Source: Pseudomonadota bacterium (GTDB lineage Bacteria > Pseudomonadota > Gammaproteobacteria > Steroidobacterales > Steroidobacteraceae). From it: a DNA stretch of 12,740 nucleotides. The notes beneath the pieces are model-generated. The model worked only from the letters and a program-made list of their open reading frames with translations. It had not been told where the DNA came from and ran no database searches. The position numbers and the translations under genes are program-made. This document shows positions 6,704 to 12,740 of this stretch, one piece after another. Numbering within the stretch: position 1 is the first letter of the stretch; every line of letters starts with the position of its first letter. The stretch covers positions 1-12,740 of the forward strand of contig JAKBBE010000075.1 in the NCBI GenBank assembly GCA_021826035.1, in the 5' to 3' direction.

Positions 6704-6729
6704 CCATGCGCAGCGTTAGCAGCGCATGG
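6704..6729. terminator. Stem-loop 27 bases after the ATP-grasp gene, possible terminator or mRNA-end structure
   Basis: CCATGCGC (6704-6711) and GCGCATGG (6722-6729) pair perfectly over eight bases, and after an A-A mismatch a further GC/GC pair closes on a GTTA loop. It lies just downstream of the ATP-grasp stop on the minus strand, where a terminator for the metallopeptidase/ATP-grasp unit would be expected. The bases after the stem on that strand are AAATTCC rather than a T-run, so it may instead stabilise the 3' end of the mRNA. Confidence 0.4.
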
Positions 6730-6755
6730 CCCCGAGTGCTGACAGCGCGGCGCGC

Positions 6756-7778
6756 TCAGCGCCAGAGGGCGCGGTAGGACAGCCCGAGTTTCATGATCCG
6801 CTCGAGCAGATCGCGGTACTTGATGCCGGCGGCGAGCGCCGACTCGGCGAGGTCCTCCCCCTCCTGCAAGTTGGGGTTGGCATTGGCCTCGAGCGCATAC
6901 AGCCGCCCGTCGCTGGTGAGGCGGAAATCCATGCGCGCATAGCCGGACAGCCCGAGCACCCGATAGATGCGCCGCGAGAGCTTATCGAGCTGCACCTCCA
7001 CGCCGCTCGGCAGATCGCTCGCCTTGTGCGTGGTGATACCGTAGCGCTCCCGATACTCGTGATCCCATTTGACCTTGCGGGTGGCGATCATCGGCAGCGA
7101 CTCGGGCATCGAGCCGAACGCCATCTCCCACACCGGCAGGCGCACCAGCCGCTCGTTGCCGAGCACCCCGACGTACAGCTCGCGCCCCTCGATGTACTCC
7201 TCGACCAGCGCATCGGAGCCGATCTGCTCGTACATGAACTCCACCCGCTCCTTCAGCCGCGGCAGGTCATCGACCACCGAGGCCTGCGCGATCCCGAGCG
7301 AGGCGTCCTCGGTGGCGGACTTCACGAACAGCGGAAAAGTGAGCTTGCGCGCGGTGCGCACCGGCGTGCCGCGCCGAAATACCTCGAAGCGGGGCGTGGG
7401 GATGCGGTGATAGGCGAGCAACTGCTTGCTCAGCGGCTTGTCGCGCGAGAGCATCAGCCCACGCGGATTGCAGCCGGTATACGGCTGGCGCAGCAGCTCG
7501 AGGTACGCCACCACGTGCTGATCGTAGGTGACGATGCCGTTGAATTCCTCGAGCAAATTGAAGACGACGTCCGGCTTCCATTCCGAGATCGCCACGCGCA
7601 TCTCGGTCAGACTGTCGAGCACGCCAAGACAGCGCACATCATGACCGCAGCGGCGCAGCGTCGTGGTGACGTTGAATTCGGTTCGCCACTCGTCGATTTC
7701 CTTCTCACTGTGATTGGTGAGCGTCTTCGGTGGCACCAGACTGGAGTGCATCACGACCAGCGTGCGCAGTTTCTTCAT
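6756..7778 (-). CDS. ATP-grasp ligase, D-alanine-D-alanine-ligase-like
   Basis: A 340-residue cytosolic ATP-grasp enzyme, which would join a carboxylate to an amine through an acyl-phosphate. Residues 1-100 form the preceding Rossmann-like domain (LRTLVVM; EWKPDVVFNLLEEFNG). PYTGCNPRGLMLSRDKPLSKQLL (99-121) is the typical D-Ala-D-Ala ligase link into the ATP-grasp fold. FPLFVKSATEDASLGI (148-163) supplies the ATP-binding Lys and the flexible loop, LVEEYIEGREL (191-201) the adenine-binding hinge and conserved Glu, and YARMDFRL (280-287) with EANANPNL (297-304) the Mg-binding Asp, Glu and Asn. It differs from housekeeping Ddl in the long insert around 215-255 and in its neighbours, so I would not call it ddl; an amidoligase acting on a peptide or amino acid is more likely. 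Its ATG overlaps the upstream metallopeptidase stop as ATGA and has no Shine-Dalgarno sequence, so the two proteins are probably made together. Confidence 0.9.
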   Translation of the reverse strand: MKKLRTLVVMHSSLVPPKTLTNHSEKEIDEWRTEFNVTTTLRRCGHDVRCLGVLDSLTEMRVAISEWKPDVVFNLLEEFNGIVTYDQHVVAYLELLRQPYTGCNPRGLMLSRDKPLSKQLLAYHRIPTPRFEVFRRGTPVRTARKLTFPLFVKSATEDASLGIAQASVVDDLPRLKERVEFMYEQIGSDALVEEYIEGRELYVGVLGNERLVRLPVWEMAFGSMPESLPMIATRKVKWDHEYRERYGITTHKASDLPSGVEVQLDKLSRRIYRVLGLSGYARMDFRLTSDGRLYALEANANPNLQEGEDLAESALAAGIKYRDLLERIMKLGLSYRALWR

Positions 7779-8812
7779 AGAAAAATGTGTGGCGTTTCAC
7801 CCTGCGAATACATCGACACCAGCCGCTCCAGCAGCCAGCGCGAGACATGCACGGCGTCGCGGCGGCTGCCGCGCACGTACAATTGCAATGCCTCGCTGCG
7901 ATCGATCATCATCAGCATGATCTCACGTACACTATAGCGCGGCAGAGCAAGTTCGCGCGAGACGGCATCAATGAGCTCGCGCTGATGCGCCCGCAGCAGC
8001 GCACAGGCGCGCGCGGCGTCCTTGCGCGGGCGCTCTTCGGTGAACACCCAGGCCAACATCCCCTCGACCATGCTGCGCCGGTACTGACCGTAGCGCACCA
8101 CCTTGCGGCGGTAGTGCTGCGCGAGCGTACGTGTGTTGTATTCGATCGGCTCGACGCGATCGCGATTGCGGACCGGCGCGCGCTGTTCGCGCACTTCCTG
8201 CATCAGCTGATCGACCACGTGCAGCTTGCGCACCGCCGGCCACTCGGCATAGCGCTGGCGCCAAGCCGAACGCGGCGTCAACCACACCGCGAAAGTCTCG
8301 GCGAAATCCTCCGTGGGATGTGCCTGCGCATACCAGTCGCCGAGGTGATGCACGTAGCGGCGGCTGCCGGGGCGTGCCCGGTAACGGTCCGGGTAGCGGC
8401 GCGAAGCGGGCCCGAACACCTCACGCCAGCACTTGCGCCGGCGCAGTCGGTACGCGTTGTCGATGGCATGGCCGGCCTCGTGACGCAGGATGCGCATGAA
8501 CCAGCGTGCATTGCCACCCTCGACCTCGCCCATGATGTTGCGCTCGAGGCGCATCAGGCGCGGGTGCGCCAGGTAGAACGGGACGGCGATGCCCGGCACG
8601 CCGTCTGGCGAGAACCACTCCTCGGAGAACCACACGTGCGGGTGGAACGTCAGGCCGCGCGCCTGGAGCTCCTCGTAGAGACGGTGCACGTGCTTGTGGA
8701 TCACCGAGTGATCGACGCTCAGGTGCAAGTCGCGGAAGCGCAGCTGCAGCAACGCTTCATCGCTCAAGCGGGCCCACTGGGCGGTCCGCGGCCTGCTCTG
8801 CGGTGCGCTCAT
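7775..8812 (-). CDS. Putative zinc metallopeptidase (HEAGH motif)
   Basis: A 345-residue protein with a zincin-type active site: ILRHEAGHAID (108-118), in which H111 and H115 would bind zinc and E112 would be the catalytic base. HPTEDFAETFAVWL (165-178) follows about 50 residues later and probably gives the third ligand (E168 or E172), as in gluzincin-like families where a Glu helix follows HExxH. The segment between is Arg-rich. The C-terminal 100 residues are helical with no clear match. No signal peptide or membrane helix is visible, so it would act in the cytosol. The start has a Shine-Dalgarno-like GAGGTG at 8817-8822, four bases from the ATG. It is coupled by ATGA to the ATP-grasp gene downstream, and I recall 'putative zinc-binding metallopeptidase' next to such ligases elsewhere. 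The substrate could be a peptide made by the ligase; that is inference. Confidence 0.85.
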   Translation of the reverse strand: MSAPQSRPRTAQWARLSDEALLQLRFRDLHLSVDHSVIHKHVHRLYEELQARGLTFHPHVWFSEEWFSPDGVPGIAVPFYLAHPRLMRLERNIMGEVEGGNARWFMRILRHEAGHAIDNAYRLRRRKCWREVFGPASRRYPDRYRARPGSRRYVHHLGDWYAQAHPTEDFAETFAVWLTPRSAWRQRYAEWPAVRKLHVVDQLMQEVREQRAPVRNRDRVEPIEYNTRTLAQHYRRKVVRYGQYRRSMVEGMLAWVFTEERPRKDAARACALLRAHQRELIDAVSRELALPRYSVREIMLMMIDRSEALQLYVRGSRRDAVHVSRWLLERLVSMYSQGETPHIFL

Positions 8813-8882
8813 CGGCCACCTCGCCCGACGCGGGGCAAGTGCAATGCGGGAGCCGGGAGCTTAGCAGCCCGAGCGCCTCGCT

Positions 8883-10319
8883 TCAGCCCATGTGCACCAG
8901 CGCGTGTGCGAGCAGCCGGTCGGCGAAGGCCTCGATGAGCGAGGTGCGCAGCAGCGCTGCGCGCCACGGCGCCGGGATGGCGGCGGCGCCGTAGAACGCC
9001 CCGGCGAGTTGCCCGCACACTGCTGCGGTCACGTCCGAGTCACCGCCGAGATTGGCCGCATGCAGCACGGCGGCGCGGAAATCACGGGTCGCAGCCAACG
9101 CCTCGAACGCCCCGGCGAGTGCCCGCGTGACGCCTTTGCCGGCGCTGCCCGCCGGAGCCGCTCGCTGCTCGGCGAGAATCCGGACTTTCGGCTCTCCGTG
9201 CAGCGCGGCGAGCAGCGCCCGCGCCAGATCGGCGCAGCCGTTGAGCACCGTGTGGGCCTGGCAGGTGGTGCGGGCGGATTCGCGGGCCAGCCGTTCGGCC
9301 TCCGCCGGCACCGCGAACGCGAACAGCACGGGGGCGACGACCCGCGAGAGCGGCTCCGGGTCGAGTTGCGCCGGGTCGTGCGAACCGGAAAACGGCTGCT
9401 GGCGCCAGCCGGCCACCGCCAACGCACGCGCGGTGCTCGCAGTGATGCCGAGGCACTGACCGGTGGCCGAAAGGTGTCCGTCGCGCTGCCAACGCCGATA
9501 GCGCTCGACCTGATCGGCAGGGTCAAACCCCTCGCACTCGAGCAGGCTCTGCGCCAGGCACAGTGCCATGGCCGTATCGTCGCTCCAGGCCCCGCGCGGC
9601 AGCGCAAACGGTCCGCCGCCGAGCATGTCGGCGACCGGCGTGAAGGTACCGGGCCGGCGGTACTGCGTGGCCGCGCCGACCGCATCGCCGACCGCCAGCC
9701 CGAGCAACGCCCCGAGGAAGCGCTCGCGCAATGCACGCGCGGCCGCTAGCGCGGCGGCATCGAGCAGCGGATCCTCCTCCATCGCCGCCGCCTCGCGTCG
9801 GGGCGTCGAGCGCGCCGTCCAGGTGCGCACGTACTCGCGCTGCGCCGGGGTTTCCGGGATGCGCGGCCAGTCCGCCGAGCGGGCCGACTGCTCCCAGAGA
9901 CGCTCGAGTTCGACGAGCGCCTGCTCGCCGCTGAGACCGCGCTCGATGAGCAGACAGCCGACCACCGTGGCGCTGCGACCGATTCCCGCCCGGCAGTGCA
10001 CGTAACAGGGCTTGCCGGCCTCCAGCGACTCGAGCAGACACTGGAGGATCTCGTGCATATGCTCGCGCCGCTCGGGCACGCCATGGTCGGGAATGGGCTT
10101 GCGGTGGTACTCCACCGCCAGCGGCAGCGCATCGTCGTACCCGTCGATCTCCCCGGGCGCGGTCAGATCGATGATGACGCGAATCCCCGCATCGCGCAGC
10201 CGCGTCAGGCGCTCGCGCACGGCCGGTGCGCCCTGGGCGAGCGGATGCTCCCCGGCGAGCAGCAGTCCGGGATAGACCCAGTAGGCATTGGCGAGCGGCA
10301 GAGCGAGTGCGGCATCCAT
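8883..10319 (-). CDS. Fusion of dual-specificity/tyrosine phosphatase and ADP-ribosylglycohydrolase (ARH/DraG-like)
   Basis: One uninterrupted 478-residue frame with two catalytic domains. Residues 1-170 are a cysteine-dependent phosphatase: VIIDLTAPGE (48-57), the candidate general acid D78 in PDHGVP, and the P-loop HCRAGIGRS (108-116) with nucleophile C109 and R115. A linker of about 25 residues leads to an ADP-ribosylglycohydrolase domain (about 195-478): GLAVGDAVG (207-215), WSDDTAM (245-251) and GGDSD (425-429), the metal-binding acidic sites. ARH/DraG enzymes remove ADP-ribose from proteins, nucleic acids or small molecules. Two positions look changed: Q219 where ARH3 and DraG have Glu, and V430 where Thr or Ser usually follows the last Asp. 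No signal peptide is visible; it is probably cytosolic. The start at 10319 lies 17 bases after the ttcA stop, suggesting one transcript; the frame upstream to 10577 is only the reverse reading frame of ttcA. A separate start at M180 could give the hydrolase alone. Confidence 0.9.
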   Translation of the reverse strand: MDAALALPLANAYWVYPGLLLAGEHPLAQGAPAVRERLTRLRDAGIRVIIDLTAPGEIDGYDDALPLAVEYHRKPIPDHGVPERREHMHEILQCLLESLEAGKPCYVHCRAGIGRSATVVGCLLIERGLSGEQALVELERLWEQSARSADWPRIPETPAQREYVRTWTARSTPRREAAAMEEDPLLDAAALAAARALRERFLGALLGLAVGDAVGAATQYRRPGTFTPVADMLGGGPFALPRGAWSDDTAMALCLAQSLLECEGFDPADQVERYRRWQRDGHLSATGQCLGITASTARALAVAGWRQQPFSGSHDPAQLDPEPLSRVVAPVLFAFAVPAEAERLARESARTTCQAHTVLNGCADLARALLAALHGEPKVRILAEQRAAPAGSAGKGVTRALAGAFEALAATRDFRAAVLHAANLGGDSDVTAAVCGQLAGAFYGAAAIPAPWRAALLRTSLIEAFADRLLAHALVHMG

Positions 10320-10336
10320 GGGACAGCGCGCGTCGA

Positions 10337-11191
10337 TCAGCCCTGGCCGCCGGCCGCCGCGAGCTGAAGCTCTTCCGCGGCGCTCATCGGCTCGATGCGT
10401 TGCGCCTCGAGACCGGCGAAATCGAAGTGGCGCGGGTCGGCGAGGGACGCCGGATCGAGCTGGCGCAGCGCGGAGAAGATGCTCTCGGTGCGTCCCGGAT
10501 AGGCACGCTCCCACTCGGTCAGCATGCGTTTGATCGCCACTCGCTGCAGATTGTCCTGCGAACCGCACAGCTTGCAAGGAATGATCGGGAAGCGCCGGCC
10601 GCGTGCATAGCGCTCGATGTCCCGCTCCGCGACATAGGCGAGCGGGCGAATCACGACCTGGCGGGCGTCCTCGGAGAGCAGCTTCGGGGCCATCGCCTTC
10701 AGCCGGCCGCCGAAGAAGAGGTTCAGAAAGAGCGTCTGGACGATGTCATCGCGGTGATGACCGAGCGCGATCTTGGTGATGCCGTGCTCGGCGGCGAAGC
10801 GGTACAGGGCCCCGCGACGCAGACGCGAGCACAGTCCGCACAGGGTGCGCCCCTCGGGCACCACGCGCTTGACCACACTGTAGGTATCCTGCTCGATGAT
10901 GTGGTACGGCACGCCGAGGCCCGCGAGGTACTCCGGCAGGACGTGCGCCGGGAAGCCCGGCTGCTTCTGATCGAGGTTGACGGCGAGCAGGGAGAACTCG
11001 ACCGGCGCGCTGCGCTTCAACGACAGCAGGATATCGAGCAGGGTGTAGGAGTCCTTGCCGCCGGAGAGGCACACCATGACCCGGTCGCCCGGGCCGATCA
11101 TGGCGAAGTCCTCGATGGCCTTGCCCACCTGTCCGCGCAGCTTCGCTTGCAGACGCACCAACGTCCGCGACATGTGCACCGGTGCGTCCAT
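10337..11191 (-). CDS. ttcA: tRNA 2-thiocytidine(32) synthetase TtcA
   Basis: TtcA converts cytidine 32 of certain tRNAs to 2-thiocytidine, using ATP to activate the base and a [4Fe-4S] cluster to deliver sulfur. The 284-residue protein shows the PP-loop SGGKDS (43-48), the cluster cysteines CGLC (118-121) followed by [10 protein letters not shown], the highly conserved [14 protein letters not shown] (144-157), IRPLAYV (181-187) and PCKLCGSQ (205-212). Length and motif order match gammaproteobacterial TtcA. The ATG directly abuts the TAG stop of the M32 gene, so the two are surely co-transcribed; a second Met at position 7 is an alternative start with little consequence. A weak CGAGG lies eight bases upstream. 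The linkage to a carboxypeptidase and to the phosphatase/ADP-ribosylglycohydrolase fusion does not match any pathway I know. Confidence 0.97.
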   Translation of the reverse strand: MDAPVHMSRTLVRLQAKLRGQVGKAIEDFAMIGPGDRVMVCLSGGKDSYTLLDILLSLKRSAPVEFSLLAVNLDQKQPGFPAHVLPEYLAGLGVPYHIIEQDTYSVVKRVVPEGRTLCGLCSRLRRGALYRFAAEHGITKIALGHHRDDIVQTLFLNLFFGGRLKAMAPKLLSEDARQVVIRPLAYVAERDIERYARGRRFPIIPCKLCGSQDNLQRVAIKRMLTEWERAYPGRTESIFSALRQLDPASLADPRHFDFAGLEAQRIEPMSAAEELQLAAAGGQG

Positions 11192-12706
11192 CTATGCGGC
11201 CTCGCTCGCGGCGGGCACCAGATACTTCCCCTCCACGTAGCGGATATAGGCCGCGGCGGAGAGCGGTTTGCGCGTGGCCCCGCGCAACAGCTCCTGCACC
11301 GGCACTTTCGCGCCGAGCCCATGCACGTGGGTACGCAACCACTCGAACAGTCCGGAGAACTCCCCGCGGGCGAGCTGCTCATCGAGCGTCGGCACGTCGT
11401 TGCGCAGACTCTCGTACAGCTGCGCTGCGATCATCGCGCCGAGAGCGTACGAGGGGAAATATCCGAACGAACCGACTGCCCAGTGCACATCCTGCAGGCA
11501 CCCCTCGGTGTCGTTCGCCGGCCGGATCCCCAAGCGCTGCTGCATCCCCTCGTTCCACGCCTCGGGCAGATCGCGCACCGCGAGTTCACCGAGCAGCAAC
11601 TGCTTCTCCAGCTCGTAGCGCAGCAGCACGTGCAGCGGGTAGGTGAGCTCATCGGCATCGACCCGGATCAGCCCACGGCGCACCCGCGTCAGGTGCGCAT
11701 ACACGTTCTCCACCTCCCACTCCGTACCACCGAGGCCGAAGTGTTTGGCGATCAGCGGCTGCACGTAGCGCACGAACGGGCGGCTGCGGCAGACGATCAT
11801 CTCCATCAGCAGCGACTGGCTCTCCTCGAGCGCCATACCGCGGTCGCGGCCGACCGGCTGGTCGAGCCAGTCCTGCGGCAGCCCCAGGTCGTACATGGCG
11901 TGCCCGGTCTCGTGCATCGCCCCGAGCAGCCCGGTGAAGGGATCCGCGACATCCAGGCGAGTGGTGACGCGGATGTCGCCCGGCACGCCCTCGGTGAACG
12001 GATGCTCGCTCTCATCGAGGCGGCCGCGATCGAAGGGGAAGCCAATCTGCTTCATCACCTCCATGATGAGGGCCCGCTGCTTGGCATGCGGGAAGCGGCC
12101 CTCGAGCGGGCGCGGTGGGTGGCTCTCCTGAGCGCCGATCACCTCGCGGATCAGCGCCGGCAGCCGCCGCGAGAGCGCCTTGAACATCGCATCGATGTCC
12201 GCGGTCGTGATGCCGGGACTGAACTCATCGACCAGCGCGTCGTAGGGCGCGAGGTTCAGCGCCTGACCGAGCAGTGCCGCCTTGTCGCGCACCAGATGCA
12301 CGACCTCCTCCAGGTGCGGTGTCAAGAGGTCGAAGCGACCCTTGGCGCGAGCATCCTGCCAGCAGACCTCGGCCCGCGAGACGGCCTTGGTGAGGCGCGA
12401 GATCAGCGACACGGGGGTGGCGATGGCGTGATCGCGCTCACGGCGCATCTCGCGCAGGTTGGCGATCTGCCAGTCCTCGAGCCCCTGGGTATTGGCTTGC
12501 GCCCGATCGAGCAGCCGGCTGATGCGCGGGGCCGTGAGCAGTGCATGGTGTTCGGTCTCGAGCGCCGCGAGCTGCTCGCCGCGCACGTCCGCGCTGCCGC
12601 GCGGCATCATCACTGCGGCGTCCCAGCGCAGCAGCGAGAGCGCACCGCGCAGCGCGTGCAGCCGCTTGAATTCCTCTTCGAGCTGTTCGTAGGGGGAGGC
12701 CGACAT
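11192..12706 (-). CDS. M32-family metallocarboxypeptidase (thermostable carboxypeptidase 1-like)
   Basis: A cytosolic zinc carboxypeptidase of 504 residues, the usual length for family M32 (Thermus Taq carboxypeptidase type), which removes C-terminal residues from peptides. All family signatures are present in order: HPF (235-237), DIRVTTR (244-250), the zinc-binding MHETGHAMYD (264-273), the third-ligand helix LEESQSLL (293-300), IRVDADELTYPLH (347-359) and GYFPSYALGA (415-424). The N-terminal helical part (LEEEFKRLHAL; SLLRWDAAVMMP) is also typical, with WD in the expected place. The start ATG is close to the window edge; no clear Shine-Dalgarno sequence is seen in the 34 upstream bases, so an upstream gene could drive it. 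It is the first gene of the visible run with ttcA, sharing the TAG/ATG junction at 11191-11192. Confidence 0.96.
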   Translation of the reverse strand: MSASPYEQLEEEFKRLHALRGALSLLRWDAAVMMPRGSADVRGEQLAALETEHHALLTAPRISRLLDRAQANTQGLEDWQIANLREMRRERDHAIATPVSLISRLTKAVSRAEVCWQDARAKGRFDLLTPHLEEVVHLVRDKAALLGQALNLAPYDALVDEFSPGITTADIDAMFKALSRRLPALIREVIGAQESHPPRPLEGRFPHAKQRALIMEVMKQIGFPFDRGRLDESEHPFTEGVPGDIRVTTRLDVADPFTGLLGAMHETGHAMYDLGLPQDWLDQPVGRDRGMALEESQSLLMEMIVCRSRPFVRYVQPLIAKHFGLGGTEWEVENVYAHLTRVRRGLIRVDADELTYPLHVLLRYELEKQLLLGELAVRDLPEAWNEGMQQRLGIRPANDTEGCLQDVHWAVGSFGYFPSYALGAMIAAQLYESLRNDVPTLDEQLARGEFSGLFEWLRTHVHGLGAKVPVQELLRGATRKPLSAAAYIRYVEGKYLVPAASEAA

Positions 12707-12740
12707 GATGGAGGCGTTCCGGGCGCCGGGCGTGAACCGC

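Noticed and set aside
6756..7778. Calling the ATP-grasp gene ddl (cell-wall D-Ala-D-Ala ligase).
   Set aside because: The fold matches, but the neighbours are not mur/fts genes, the length is slightly larger and there is a charged insert at about 215-255; the specific name is not supported.
6726..7937. Long plus-strand frame opposite the ATP-grasp gene.
   Set aside because: The minus strand has full ATP-grasp motifs; the plus-strand product is a His/Arg/Leu-rich antisense translation.
7787..8938. Long plus-strand frame opposite the metallopeptidase gene.
   Set aside because: Antisense to the HEAGH protein, with no motif and an Ala/Arg-rich tail.
10320..10577. N-terminal extension of the phosphatase fusion by 86 residues.
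   Set aside because: These bases encode the C-terminal part of TtcA in another frame, and the extension is low-complexity Arg/Ala/Gly; the ATG at 10319 starts directly before the phosphatase fold.
1..12740. Frequent CTCGAG hexamers across the window, considered as a dispersed repeat or recognition site.
   Set aside because: Most fall in coding frames as the Leu-Glu codon pair CTC GAG or its reverse, as expected from the codon bias; spacing is irregular.

Overview
The window is 12.7 kb of densely coding, high-GC bacterial DNA, with codons strongly biased to G or C at the third position. TtcA, the M32 carboxypeptidase and the helicase read as proteobacterial proteins. I infer a high-GC gammaproteobacterium (Xanthomonadales/Nevskiales/Chromatiales-like); the sequence does not settle the genus. 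I see no tRNA, rRNA, CRISPR array, insertion sequence or phage gene. It looks like an ordinary chromosomal segment with a few accessory genes.

Twelve of the thirteen genes lie on the minus strand, so it reads naturally from right to left. 12706-8883 is a tight three-gene run: an M32 metallocarboxypeptidase, TtcA (tRNA 2-thiocytidine synthesis) starting on the base after the M32 stop, and 17 bases on a fusion of a dual-specificity phosphatase with an ADP-ribosylglycohydrolase. 8812-6756 holds a HEAGH metallopeptidase-like protein and a D-Ala-D-Ala-ligase-like ATP-grasp enzyme, joined by an ATGA stop/start overlap. After a 177-base gap with two hairpins, 6578-5280 encodes two uncharacterised proteins of 215 residues each, three bases apart. 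5214-4512 is a nucleotidyltransferase of the AbiEii/MNT type with a small overlapping downstream protein.

The left third is more mixed: a possible glycosyltransferase (4308-3457) whose 3' end overlaps that of the only plus-strand gene, a Nudix ADP-ribose pyrophosphatase-like enzyme (2951-3499); a PAPS-sulfotransferase-like protein (2835-1852); and the N-terminal 584 residues of a UvrD/Rep-type helicase that runs off the left edge.

The most promising places for undescribed biology are the phosphatase-ADP-ribosylglycohydrolase fusion, which has substitutions at two expected metal-site positions; the coupled metallopeptidase/ATP-grasp pair, possibly a peptide-making and peptide-trimming unit; and the two-gene cassette of uncharacterised proteins after it. 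No stretch longer than about 205 bases lacks a gene.
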